From: CAIWHR01 sp963788185
Lineage (GTDB): Bacteria; Pseudomonadota; Gammaproteobacteria; Burkholderiales; Casimicrobiaceae
Assembly: GCA_963788185.1 (NCBI GenBank)
Contig: CAWBGE010000010.1
Span: forward strand, 434,001 to 498,000
Direction of reading: 5' to 3'
DNA length: 64,000 bases
Part shown: in pieces, positions 7,988-16,617 of the stretch
How positions within the stretch are numbered: the first letter of the stretch is position 1
Layout: each line of letters starts with the position of its first letter
Notes under the pieces: model-generated
Told to the model about the DNA's origin: nothing
The model's database searches: none
The model's input: the letters and a program-made list of their open reading frames with translations, nothing else
Position numbers and translations under genes: made by a program

Positions 7988-8886
7988 CACCGCTGACAAT
8001 CGCTTCGCCTTCGCTCGCCGCCGCGCCGCGCGGACCGCTGCGCGAGTTCTGGGGATATTTCAGCGCCAACCGGGGCGCCGTTGCCGGGCTGATCTTCGTC
8101 ATCGTCGTGTTGCTGATGGCCGCGTTCGCCAATGTGCTCGCACCGTACCCGCCGGATCTCACCAACAGCGCGGTGTTCCTGAAGCCGCCGGCCTGGCAGT
8201 CCGGTGGCTCGTGGGCGTATCCGCTGGGCACCGACGCCATCGGCCGCGACATTCTCTCGCGGCTGATCCATGGCGCCCGGCTGTCGCTGACGATCGGCAT
8301 CGCCGTGGTGGCGCTCGCGATCGTGGTCGGCATCGCGCTCGGGCTGGTGGCCGGATTCGTTCGCGGCGTCGCCGAGATCGCGATCATGCGGCTGATGGAC
8401 ATCATCCTGACGCTGCCCAGTCTGCTGCTGGCGATCGTCATCGTCGCCATCCTGGGCCCGGGCCTGATGAATGCGATGCTGGCGGTGGTGGTGGTGGTGC
8501 TGCCGCACTACGTCCGCATCACGCGCGCAGCGGTGATCAGCGAGACGTCGAAGGACTACGTCACTGCCGCGCGCGCGAGCGGTGCCACGCAGTCGCGGCT
8601 GATGTTCAGCGAGGTGCTGCCGAACTGCGCCGCCCCGCTGATCGTGCAGGCGTCGCTGGGGGTTTCCACCGCCATCCTCGACGCGGCCGCGCTGGGCTTC
8701 CTGGGTCTCGGCGCGCAGCCGCCGGCCTCCGAGTGGGGCACCATGCTAGCCGATGCCCGCGAGTTCGTGCTGCGGGCGTGGTGGGTGGTGACGCTTCCCG
8801 GGCTGATGATCCTGCTCACGGTGCTGGCGTTCAACCTGCTGGGCGACGGCTTGCGCGACGCGCTCGACCCCAAGCTCAAGCGTTGA
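7984..8886 (+). CDS. peptide ABC transporter permease, DppC/OppC type
   Basis: A 300-residue inner-membrane permease. A cytosolic N-terminus (REFWGYFSANRGAVAG) leads into the first helix, then the family motif YPLGTDAIGRDILSRLIHGA, followed by five helices. The EAA loop is visible as KDYVTAARASGATQSRL. It overlaps dppB-type and is 20 nt from the ATPase gene, so the subunits are co-translated. It forms the translocation channel with the preceding permease. Confidence 0.93.
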   Translation: MTPLTIASPSLAAAPRGPLREFWGYFSANRGAVAGLIFVIVVLLMAAFANVLAPYPPDLTNSAVFLKPPAWQSGGSWAYPLGTDAIGRDILSRLIHGARLSLTIGIAVVALAIVVGIALGLVAGFVRGVAEIAIMRLMDIILTLPSLLLAIVIVAILGPGLMNAMLAVVVVVLPHYVRITRAAVISETSKDYVTAARASGATQSRLMFSEVLPNCAAPLIVQASLGVSTAILDAAALGFLGLGAQPPASEWGTMLADAREFVLRAWWVVTLPGLMILLTVLAFNLLGDGLRDALDPKLKR

Positions 8887-8906
8887 CAGACCCGGTCCCG
8901 CGACCC

Positions 8907-9914
8907 ATGGCATTGCTCGAGATCGAAGACCTGCACGTCGAGTTCCCGTCGCAAGGCGGGGCCCTGCATGCGGTCGAGGGCGTGAGCCTGTCGCTCGACG
9001 AAGGCGAGGTGCTGGGCGTTGTCGGCGAATCGGGCTCGGGAAAGAGCGTCGCCATGCTGGCGCTGATGGGACTGGTCGCCTTTCCGGGCCGGGTGCGGGC
9101 GCGCCGGCTCTGCTTCGCCGGCCACGACCTGCTGCAACTGTCAGAGCGCGAGCGCCGCAAGGTCGTCGGCAAGGACATCGCGATGATCTTCCAGGAGCCG
9201 ACGACCAGCCTCAATCCCTGCTTCACGATCGGCTTCCAGCTGACCGAGACGCTGCGGCTGCACCTCGGCATGGACCGCAACGCTGCGCGCCGTCGCGCAG
9301 TCGAACTGCTGGAGCAGGTCGGCATTCCGGCCGCGGCGAGCCGGCTGACCGATTTTCCGCACCAGATGTCCGGTGGCATGAACCAGCGGGTGATGATCGC
9401 GATGGCGATCTCCTGCAATCCGCGGCTCCTCATCGCCGACGAGCCCACGACCGCGCTGGACGTGACGATCCAGGCGCAGATCCTCGACCTCCTGCGCGAC
9501 CTGCAGAAGGAGCGCGGCATGGCGCTGGTCCTCGTCACCCACAACATGGGCGTCGTCGCCGAAATGGCGCGGCGCGTGGTGGTGATGTACGCCGGACAGG
9601 TGATGGAGGAGCGCCGCGCGGATTCGCTGTTCGCCGCGCCGCGGCATCCGTACACCTCTGCGCTCATCGCGGCGATGCCCGAGCGTCACGCAGGCGGGAC
9701 GCGGCTGACCACGATTCCAGGCGTCGTGCCGGGGCTCTACGACCGGCCGGCCGGCTGCCTGTTCGCGCCTCGCTGCGCCTACGCCGCCGCGGCCTGCGCC
9801 ACGCGACCCGAGCTCCGATCGTGGGGCGACGGGCTGGTTCGCTGTCACACGCCGACGGGCGACGCGGCACCTGACCTGGGCATTGCGCGCGATGGCGCCG
9901 GAGCGATGGTGTGA
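8907..9914 (+). CDS. peptide ABC transporter ATP-binding protein, DppD type
   Basis: A 335-residue ATPase. Walker A GESGSGKS, Q-loop MIFQEPTTSLNP, signature SGGMNQR, Walker B LLIADEPTTALDV and switch His in VTHNMG are all intact. The C-terminal oligopeptide-transporter extension contains a Cys-rich Fe-S type motif (GCLFAPRCAYAAAACATRPE) usual for DppD/OppD. Start 8907 (MALLEIEDL) is the natural N-terminus. Its stop overlaps the GTG start of the second ATPase. Confidence 0.93.
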   Translation: MALLEIEDLHVEFPSQGGALHAVEGVSLSLDEGEVLGVVGESGSGKSVAMLALMGLVAFPGRVRARRLCFAGHDLLQLSERERRKVVGKDIAMIFQEPTTSLNPCFTIGFQLTETLRLHLGMDRNAARRRAVELLEQVGIPAAASRLTDFPHQMSGGMNQRVMIAMAISCNPRLLIADEPTTALDVTIQAQILDLLRDLQKERGMALVLVTHNMGVVAEMARRVVVMYAGQVMEERRADSLFAAPRHPYTSALIAAMPERHAGGTRLTTIPGVVPGLYDRPAGCLFAPRCAYAAAACATRPELRSWGDGLVRCHTPTGDAAPDLGIARDGAGAMV

Positions 9915-11041
9915 GCGCCCCTCGGTCTGCCCATGGGGGAAACGGCGCTTCCATCGAGGGAGGTTTCGCTGCGCCCACCGCGACCGACAGCGGCAGGCCG
10001 AGCACGCCGGCCGTCGCCGCGCGCGACCTCACCCGCGTCTACGAGGTCCGCCGCGGCCTGATGCGCGCACCCGCCCGGCTGCAGGCGGTGGGTGGCATTT
10101 CGTTCGCAATCGACGCCGGACGCACGCTCGCGGTCGTCGGTGAGTCGGGTTGCGGCAAGTCGACGCTGGCGCGCGTCGTGGCGATGATCGAGCCGCCGTC
10201 CGCCGGCGTGCTGGAACTGGGCGGCATTGACGCCGTCCATGCTACGCCCACCGAGCGGCGCAAGCTGCGCAAGACAGCGCAGATGGTGTTCCAGAACCCC
10301 TACGGCTCGCTCAACCCGCGCAAGAGGATCGGCGCCATCCTGGAAGCGCCGCTCGAGATCAATACGGTGCTGGGGACGGCGGCACGGTCGGAACGCGCGC
10401 GCGCGATGCTGGCCAAGGTCGGCCTGCGGCCCGAGCACTACGAGCGCTATCCGCACATGTTCTCCGGCGGACAGCGGCAGCGCATCGCGATCGCCCGCGC
10501 GCTGATGCTGGAACCCGCGCTGGTCGTCGCCGACGAGCCGGTCTCGGCGCTCGACGTGTCGGTGCAGGCGCAGGTGCTGAACCTGATGGCGGACCTTCAG
10601 CGCGACCTCGGGCTCGCCTATCTGTTCATCTCGCACGACCTCGCTGTCGTGCGCTACCTCGCGCACGAAGTGCTGGTGATGTACCTCGGGCTGGCACTCG
10701 AGCAGGGCGCCAAGGAGCGCATCTTCGCCCGGCCTTTGCATCCGTACACGCAGGCGCTGCTCGCATCGACGCCTGGTCTTGCCGGTATCCCGCGTCAACA
10801 GCGCATCGTGCTGAAGGGCGAGCTGCCGTCGCCGCTCGATCCTCCGAAAGGCTGCGTGTTCTCCACCCGCTGCCCGCACGCGATTACCCGCTGCCGGGAC
10901 GAGCGCCCGCTCCCGCGCCAGCTCGACGAACGCCGGGTCGCATGCCACCTCGCTGAAGACTTTCTCGAATCCGGTCATACTGCTGACCGCAATCCCGAGC
11001 TGCGGTCGTCGCAGCCTTCTCTCCAGGAGCCCCCAAGATGA
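9911..11041 (+). CDS. peptide ABC transporter ATP-binding protein, DppF type
   Basis: A 376-residue ATPase beginning at GTG (9911), inside the stop of the previous gene. The first 38 residues are a Gly/Ala-rich extension absent from typical DppF, so a later start is possible, but no better site is evident. Walker A GESGCGKST, MVFQNPYGSLNPRKR, signature SGGQRQR, Walker B VVADEPVSALDV and ISHDLAV are present, followed by the C-terminal FSTRCPHAITRC Fe-S type motif. It pairs with the DppD-type subunit to drive import. Its stop overlaps the ATG of the binding protein (ATGA). Confidence 0.92.
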   Translation: MSAPRSAHGGNGASIEGGFAAPTATDSGRPSTPAVAARDLTRVYEVRRGLMRAPARLQAVGGISFAIDAGRTLAVVGESGCGKSTLARVVAMIEPPSAGVLELGGIDAVHATPTERRKLRKTAQMVFQNPYGSLNPRKRIGAILEAPLEINTVLGTAARSERARAMLAKVGLRPEHYERYPHMFSGGQRQRIAIARALMLEPALVVADEPVSALDVSVQAQVLNLMADLQRDLGLAYLFISHDLAVVRYLAHEVLVMYLGLALEQGAKERIFARPLHPYTQALLASTPGLAGIPRQQRIVLKGELPSPLDPPKGCVFSTRCPHAITRCRDERPLPRQLDERRVACHLAEDFLESGHTADRNPELRSSQPSLQEPPR

Positions 11042-12666
11042 AAACCAAGTCGACCCCCCATTGGCCCCTTCGCGCCCGAAGCGCGCTGATCGCGGCGCTG
11101 GCCGTTCCGCTGCTGCTGGCCGCCGCCGGCGCGTCCGGCAAGACGCTGGTCTTCTGCTCCGAAGGCAGTCCCGAGAACTTCTACCCCGGTGTGAACACCA
11201 CGGGCACGTCGTTCGACGCGAACAGCCAGATCTACAGCCGCATCGTCGACTTCGAGCGCGGCGGCACGCGGGTCGTGCCGGGCCTCGCCGAGCGCTGGGA
11301 CATCTCGCCGGACGGCAAGGTCTACACGTTCTACCTGCGCAAGGGCGTGAAGTGGCACAACCACCGCGGCTACAAGCCGACGCGCGACTTCAACGCTGAC
11401 GACATGATCTTCGCGCTCGAGCGGCAGTGGAAGGAGAGCAATCCGTACTTCAAGGTGACGAGCTCCAACCATTCGTACTTCAACGACATGGGCATGGCCA
11501 AGCTGATCAAGTCGGTCGACCGGGTCGACGACTACACGGTCAGGATCACGCTCGAGAAGGCCGAGGCGCCGTTCCTGTCGAACCTCGCGATGGAGTACGC
11601 CGGCGTGCAGTCGAAGGAGTACGCCGACGCGATGCTGAAGGCCGGCACGCCGGAGAAGATCGACCAGGAACCCGTCGGCACCGGGCCGTTCTATCTCGTG
11701 CAATATCAGAAGGACGCGCTGATTCGCTACAAGGCGTTTCCGCAGTTCTGGGGAGGCAAGGCGAAGATCGACGACCTCGTGTTCTCGATCACTCCCGACG
11801 CTTCGGTGCGCTGGGCCAAGCTGCAGAAGGGAGAATGCCACGTCATGCCCTATCCGAACCCGGCCGATCTCGACGCCATCCGCAAGGACCCGAACGTGCA
11901 GGTGCTGGAGCAGCCGGGCCTCAATGTCGGCTACCTCGCCTACAACACGACCAAGAAGCCATTCGACGACGTGCGCGTGCGCAAGGCCGTCAACATGGCG
12001 ATCAACAAGAAGGCCATCATCGACGCCGTGTACCTGTCCACCGGCGTGGCGGCGAAGAACCCGATTCCGCCGACGCAGTGGTCGTACAACGACGCGATCA
12101 AGGATGATCCGTACGACCCGGCGGCTGCGAAGAAGCTGCTGGCCGACGCCGGCTACCCCAACGGTTTCGCGACCGACCTGTGGGCAATGCCCGTGCAGCG
12201 GCCGTACAATCCCAACGCCCGGCGCATTGCCGAGCTGATGCAGGCCGATCTCGCCAAGGTGGGCGTGACCGCCGAGATCAAGAGCTTCGAATGGGGCGAA
12301 TACCGCAAGCGCATGCAGGCGGGCGAGCATCAGATGGGCATGCTCGGCTGGACCGGTGACAACGGGGATCCCGACAACTTCCTGAACACGCTGCTCGGCT
12401 GCGATTCGGCGAAGTCCAACGGCAGCAATGTCGCGAAGTTCTGCTACCAGCCCTTCGAGGAACTGGTGTCGAAGGCGAAGACCACCGCCGTCCAGGCGCA
12501 GCGCGCCGAGCTCTACCAGAAGGCGCAGGTGGTCTTCAAGGAGCAGGCGCCGTGGTTCACGATCGCGCATGCGGTGCAGCTGAAGCCCGTGCGCAAGGAA
12601 GTGGTCGATTTCAAGCTGTCGCCGTTCGGTCGCCACACGTTCTACGGCGTCGACATCAAGGAGTAG
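11038..12666 (+). CDS. periplasmic peptide-binding protein, DppA type
   Basis: A 542-residue SBP_bac_5 family protein. A basic N-terminus and hydrophobic stretch (ALIAALAVPLLLAAAGASG) form the signal peptide. The mature part starts KTLVFCSEGSPENFYPG and carries DppA hallmarks: FTFYLRKGVKWH-like loop, GTGPFYLVQYQ, VGYLAYNTTKKPFDDVRVRKA, and MLGWTGDNGDPDNFLNTLL, the dipeptide-binding motif. It captures substrate for the two permeases and two ATPases encoded just upstream. Being last in the operon is unusual but not rare. Confidence 0.93.
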   Translation: MKTKSTPHWPLRARSALIAALAVPLLLAAAGASGKTLVFCSEGSPENFYPGVNTTGTSFDANSQIYSRIVDFERGGTRVVPGLAERWDISPDGKVYTFYLRKGVKWHNHRGYKPTRDFNADDMIFALERQWKESNPYFKVTSSNHSYFNDMGMAKLIKSVDRVDDYTVRITLEKAEAPFLSNLAMEYAGVQSKEYADAMLKAGTPEKIDQEPVGTGPFYLVQYQKDALIRYKAFPQFWGGKAKIDDLVFSITPDASVRWAKLQKGECHVMPYPNPADLDAIRKDPNVQVLEQPGLNVGYLAYNTTKKPFDDVRVRKAVNMAINKKAIIDAVYLSTGVAAKNPIPPTQWSYNDAIKDDPYDPAAAKKLLADAGYPNGFATDLWAMPVQRPYNPNARRIAELMQADLAKVGVTAEIKSFEWGEYRKRMQAGEHQMGMLGWTGDNGDPDNFLNTLLGCDSAKSNGSNVAKFCYQPFEELVSKAKTTAVQAQRAELYQKAQVVFKEQAPWFTIAHAVQLKPVRKEVVDFKLSPFGRHTFYGVDIKE

Positions 12667-12690
12667 TTCTTCGCGACGATGCATGGCGTC

Positions 12691-12726
12691 ATGGCCCCGC
12701 GCGCGTCTGCGATTGCGCGGGGTCAT
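12691..12726 (+). terminator. 12-bp stem-loop after the peptide ABC operon
   Basis: ATGGCCCCGCGC (12691-12702) pairs with GCGCGGGGTCAT (12715-12726) with one G-T wobble. It lies 25 nt after the binding-protein stop and ahead of an unrelated SDR gene, where an operon end is expected. A T-run is missing, so it may be a Rho-assisted end or an mRNA 3' protective stem. Confidence 0.45.
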
Positions 12727-12816
12727 GAGTCCATCGCGGGCGACTTCGGCTGCATTGGCACATCGCGCCGCGCGCGCGTGTCGGATTGCGCATTCCTCAA
12801 CTGATTGGAGCAACGC

Positions 12817-13581
12817 ATGGCTTCGGATCTCAAAGGCAAGACTGTCCTGATTACAGGGGCATCCACCGGCATCGGTGCCGCGACCGCGCGCGCCTTCGCA
12901 CGCGCGGGCAGCAAACTGGTCGTTCACTACAACGCGAGCCGCGCTGCCGCCGAAGCGGTGGCCGCCGATGTCAAGGCGCTGGGGGCGCAAGTGGCACTCG
13001 TGGGCGGCGACGTGACGCAAACCGTCAATGTCAAGCGCATCGTCGCCGAAGCGCTCGCCGCGTTCGGACGCATCGACGTGTTGATCAACAATGCCGGCGG
13101 CATGATCGGCCGCACGCGAATCGAGGACTATTCCGACGCGTATGTCGACCAGGTGCTGAAACTCAACGTCACGCAGGTGGCGATGTTCATGCACGAGGTC
13201 ATTCCGGTGATGAAGAAGCAGGGCGGCGGCAATGTCATCAACGTGAGTTCGGTGGCCGCGCGCCATGGCGGTGGCGGTGGCGCTATCATCTATGCCGGCG
13301 CGAAGGGATTCATCTCGACCGCGACGCACGGCTGGGCCAAGGAAGTGGCAGGCGATCACATCCGCGTCAACGCGGTCTCGCCCGGCGTGATCACCACGCC
13401 GTTCCACGAGCGCTATTCGACCGCCGAGCAGATGAAGGCGATGCAGACCCTGGTGCCGATGAACCGCCTGGGAACAGCCGACGATTGCGCCGGGACGTTC
13501 ATCTACCTCGCGTCCGACGACCTGAGCGGTTATGTCACCGGTCAGGTGATCGAAGTCAACGGCGGCCAGTACATGCCGTAG
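12817..13581 (+). CDS. short-chain dehydrogenase/reductase (SDR)
   Basis: A 254-residue Rossmann-fold oxidoreductase. Cofactor motif TGASTGIG, structural NNAG, catalytic Ser in INVSSVAA and Y-A-G-A-K are all present; an Asn residue at NYNASR-like position after beta-2 (VVHYNASRA) suggests NADP(H) rather than NAD. The start at 12817 is preferred over an in-frame TTG at 12805 because TTGGAG before it forms the ribosome site. It is followed by a Gfo/Idh/MocA oxidoreductase and a TRAP importer, pointing to catabolism of an imported polyol, sugar or acid. The substrate cannot be told from sequence. Confidence 0.9.
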   Translation: MASDLKGKTVLITGASTGIGAATARAFARAGSKLVVHYNASRAAAEAVAADVKALGAQVALVGGDVTQTVNVKRIVAEALAAFGRIDVLINNAGGMIGRTRIEDYSDAYVDQVLKLNVTQVAMFMHEVIPVMKKQGGGNVINVSSVAARHGGGGGAIIYAGAKGFISTATHGWAKEVAGDHIRVNAVSPGVITTPFHERYSTAEQMKAMQTLVPMNRLGTADDCAGTFIYLASDDLSGYVTGQVIEVNGGQYMP

Positions 13582-13639
13582 CAGCCATCGGCCGCGCAGT
13601 CGTCGGCGATGGCGGCGCGGCGTAAGAGGGAGGTACAGC

Positions 13640-14818
13640 ATGACGGCAGGATTGCGGGAGCGATTCGGGAGGCCCTTGCGCCTGGGACTGATAGGCGCCG
13701 GCCCTGATGGCTGGATCGGACGCATGCACCAGGGCGCTGCTGAGTTGGATGGCTGGTGGCGTGCAACGGCGGGCGTATTTTCCAGCGACCCTGCGCGCTC
13801 GCGCTCCGCTGGCGCGGCATTGGGCTTTGCGCCTTCGCGCAGCTACGGCGACGTTGCCACGATGCTCGCCACCGAGGCGGCGCGTCCGGACGGCATCGAC
13901 GCCGTGGCGATCATGTCGCCGAACGATACCCACTACGGCTTTGCAGCAGCGGCGCTCGACGCCGGACTCGACGTGGTCGGCGACAAGCCCGTCACCCGCG
14001 ACTTTGCCGAGGCCTGCGACCTCGTCGCACGCTGCCGCCGGCAGGGCCGGTTGTATGCGATTGCCCATGGCTACTCGGCATATCCGATGACGCGCTATGC
14101 CCGCCGCCTCGTCCGCGACGGTGCGCTCGGCGCGGTGCGGCTGGTGCAGGTCGAATACATCCAGAGCGGAATGGCGACGCGGATCGAGGACGGTCCGCGC
14201 AGCAACCGGCTCGACTGGCTGCTCGATCCGGCACGCAGTGGGCTCGCCCTGGTGATGAGCGCGATCGGCTGTCATGCGCAGCATCTCGCCTGCCACGTCT
14301 CCGGACTGGGAATCGCGCGGGTAGTCGCCGACGTGGGCGCGTTGCTGCCCGGCCGCACGCTGGTCGACTACACGTCGGCGCTGGTCGAATTCGACGGTGG
14401 TGCGCGCGGAACGTTCACGGTCACCCAGGCGGCCGCCGGCGGCGAAAACGATATCCGTTTGCGTGTCTACGGCGAGCGCGGAATGCTCGACTGGTCGCAT
14501 CGGACGCTGAGCTATCTGACGCTCGCGCTGCACGGCGAGCCCGTGCGCACGATCGGGCGCGGCGATGCGTTTCTCCCGGCGGAAATCCTCGCGACCGGAC
14601 GCACGCCGCGCGGCCATCCCGAGGGTCTGCGCGAGGCGTTCGCCAACGTCTACGCCGAGTTGGCTCAGGAGCGGATGGCGCTTGCGTTGGGCGAGCCCGT
14701 GCCCGCCGTCGCCTACCCGCGGATCGCGGAAGGTGCGCACACGATGGCGTTCATCGAGGCGTGCGTCGCGTCCCAGGCGGCGAAGTCGTGGGTCGCCGTG
14801 GCGAAGCTGCCGACGTAG
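13640..14818 (+). CDS. Gfo/Idh/MocA family oxidoreductase
   Basis: A 392-residue NAD(P)-dependent oxidoreductase. The N-terminal Rossmann motif is GLIGAGPDGWIGRMH, the dehydrogenase Lys motif is VVGDKPVTRDFAEA (usual EKP replaced by DKP), and the C-terminal beta-sheet domain includes GCHAQHLACHVSG and YTSALVEFDGGARGTF. Members act on sugars, inositols and related compounds. It begins 58 nt after the SDR gene with a GAGGGAGG ribosome site and precedes the TRAP transporter, so the three units probably form one catabolic module. Confidence 0.88.
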   Translation: MTAGLRERFGRPLRLGLIGAGPDGWIGRMHQGAAELDGWWRATAGVFSSDPARSRSAGAALGFAPSRSYGDVATMLATEAARPDGIDAVAIMSPNDTHYGFAAAALDAGLDVVGDKPVTRDFAEACDLVARCRRQGRLYAIAHGYSAYPMTRYARRLVRDGALGAVRLVQVEYIQSGMATRIEDGPRSNRLDWLLDPARSGLALVMSAIGCHAQHLACHVSGLGIARVVADVGALLPGRTLVDYTSALVEFDGGARGTFTVTQAAAGGENDIRLRVYGERGMLDWSHRTLSYLTLALHGEPVRTIGRGDAFLPAEILATGRTPRGHPEGLREAFANVYAELAQERMALALGEPVPAVAYPRIAEGAHTMAFIEACVASQAAKSWVAVAKLPT

Positions 14819-14977
14819 GCGCTGACGAAGCGCGCGGGCCTGGCCGGATGTAGCGCACAGCAGCGTCGCCATTGACAGCAGCCATCCAACCCTGTTCAAC
14901 TTACCGGATTTATCGACGAGAGCGCTGCCTGAACGGGCACCCGAGGCGCCGGCAAATTTCCATCAACGGAGAAAACA

Positions 14978-15970
14978 ATGCGTACATTCACTCGCGGCCT
15001 GCTCCATGGCCTCTTCATCGCCGGGCTTGCCGTATCCGCCAACGCCCTGGGGCAGACGGCGATCACGCTGCATGGGGCGTCGCAGTTCAACGACGATCAC
15101 GCGTTCACCAAGGCCCTTGTAAAATTCGAGCAGCTGGTCAAGCAGTATTACGGCAAGCCGATCAATTTCGTCCTGCACAAGAACAGCGAACTGGGGCTCG
15201 AGAAGGACTACTTCGCGTACATGAACCAGGGCGTGTCGGTGGATTACGCGATCGTCTCTCCGGCGCACATGTCGACGTTTTCCAAGGCGGCGCCCTTCAT
15301 CGACGCGCCCTTCCTCTTCCGCGACCTCGCGCACTGGAACAAGGTGCTCGACGGCGACGTCCTCAAGCCGGTCGCGGACGAAGTGTCGCAGAAGGCGGAC
15401 GTGATGCTGATCGGCTATGCCGGCGGCGGCACGCGCAACATCTTCGTGAACAAGCCGGTCCGCAACCTCGCCGAGATGAAGGGCCTCAAGGTGCGCGTAC
15501 AGGGGGCGCCGATCTGGAGCAAGACCTTTGCCGCTGTCGGCATGTCGCCGACGGTGATCGCCTACAACGAGGTCTACAACGCGATCCAGAACGGCGTCAT
15601 CGCCGCTGGGGAGAACGAGGCCGCGGGCGTCGAGCAGATGAAGTTCTTCGAAGTGGCGCCGAACCTGACCATCACCCAGCACGCCATTACCATCCGGCCG
15701 ATCGCATTCTCGGGCAAGACGTACAAGAAGCTGCCGCCGGACCTGCAGGCCGCGATCGTCAAGGCCGGCAAGGAAGCCGGCATCTACGGCCGGCAGATCG
15801 AGTCGGGCGAGGACAGCGCCAAGCTCGACGCGCTGGAAAAAGCCGGCAAGCTGAAGCGCATCCCGTTCACCGACGGCGCCGCGATGAAGAAGCTCGCGGA
15901 TCCGGTGATGGCTGCCTACGCCAAGGAAATCGGCGCCGAGGCGATCTACGCGCGAATCAACGCGATGTGA
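14978..15970 (+). CDS. TRAP transporter solute-binding protein, DctP family
   Basis: A 330-residue periplasmic binding protein with a signal peptide (MRTFTRGLLHGLFIAGLAVS, cleavage near NALGQ). DctP features include the ligand-binding strand MKGLKVRVQGAPIW, where the conserved Arg normally contacts a substrate carboxylate, and the hinge YNEVYNAIQNGVIAAGENE. The carboxylate-binding Arg suggests an organic acid. A GGAG ribosome site precedes the ATG. It is upstream of the DctQ and DctM membrane subunits. Confidence 0.92.
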   Translation: MRTFTRGLLHGLFIAGLAVSANALGQTAITLHGASQFNDDHAFTKALVKFEQLVKQYYGKPINFVLHKNSELGLEKDYFAYMNQGVSVDYAIVSPAHMSTFSKAAPFIDAPFLFRDLAHWNKVLDGDVLKPVADEVSQKADVMLIGYAGGGTRNIFVNKPVRNLAEMKGLKVRVQGAPIWSKTFAAVGMSPTVIAYNEVYNAIQNGVIAAGENEAAGVEQMKFFEVAPNLTITQHAITIRPIAFSGKTYKKLPPDLQAAIVKAGKEAGIYGRQIESGEDSAKLDALEKAGKLKRIPFTDGAAMKKLADPVMAAYAKEIGAEAIYARINAM

Positions 15971-16134
15971 TCAGCGGTGCCGCACCGGCGGAGGGCAGGG
16001 CACCTCCGCCGGACGGCGCTGCTTCCTGCAACGCAGCCGGAGTTTTCCGCGCCGCCGGCCGGTGCGGCATTGGTATGCCAGACCGCCGCGCCCGTGCGCG
16101 GATGACTGCAACAATTGATGCGGTTGGAGTGTTC

Positions 16135-16617
16135 ATGCACAAGCTGGTCGATGGGTATTACCGTTTCCTCAACGCAATGCTGGTCTTCGCTGTGGCGATC
16201 CTGATCATTCCGGTCAGCCTCCAGATCTTCTCCCGCTACACCTCGCTGATCCCGTCCTACATCTGGACGGAAGAAATGGCGCGCTTCTTTTTCATCTGGA
16301 TGATCATGATCGGCGCGATGGTAGCGATCCGGGACGGAGGACACTTCGACGTCGACCTCTGGCCGGAACTCGCGCCGCGGCCGAACGCCATGCTGCGCAT
16401 GGTCTCCAATGTGTTCGTTCTGGTGTTGGCGCTGGTGTTCGTCTGGTACGGAGCGCTTTTCGTCAAGTTCGGCTGGGACCAGACGTCGGAGCTTGCCGAT
16501 CTGCCGATGGGCTACATCTTCGCCGCCTGGCCGCTGGCGGGGCTCACCTGGCTGGTGTTCCTGGGCGAGCGGTTCATCCAGGATCTGCGCATCATTTCCG
16601 ACGGAGCCAAGTCGTGA
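16135..16617 (+). CDS. TRAP transporter small permease, DctQ family
   Basis: A 160-residue membrane protein with four helices. The start MHKLVDGYYRFL at 16135 is chosen because GGAG lies 5 nt upstream; in-frame ATGs at 16075 and 16102 lack a ribosome site and would add an unlikely Arg-rich leader. The DctQ motif SYIWTEEMARFFFIWMIMIG and the GGHFDVDLW segment are clear. Its TGA overlaps the GTG start of DctM, giving translational coupling. Confidence 0.9.
   Translation: MHKLVDGYYRFLNAMLVFAVAILIIPVSLQIFSRYTSLIPSYIWTEEMARFFFIWMIMIGAMVAIRDGGHFDVDLWPELAPRPNAMLRMVSNVFVLVLALVFVWYGALFVKFGWDQTSELADLPMGYIFAAWPLAGLTWLVFLGERFIQDLRIISDGAKS

Noticed and set aside
12805..12816. Upstream TTG start for the SDR gene
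   Set aside because: It would place the TTGGAG ribosome site inside the coding region; ATG at 12817 fits better.
10975..13725. A 916-codon open frame on the minus strand
   Set aside because: It is antisense to the ABC ATPase, binding protein and SDR genes, is rich in His, Arg and Val with no domain, and is a product of high GC codon bias.
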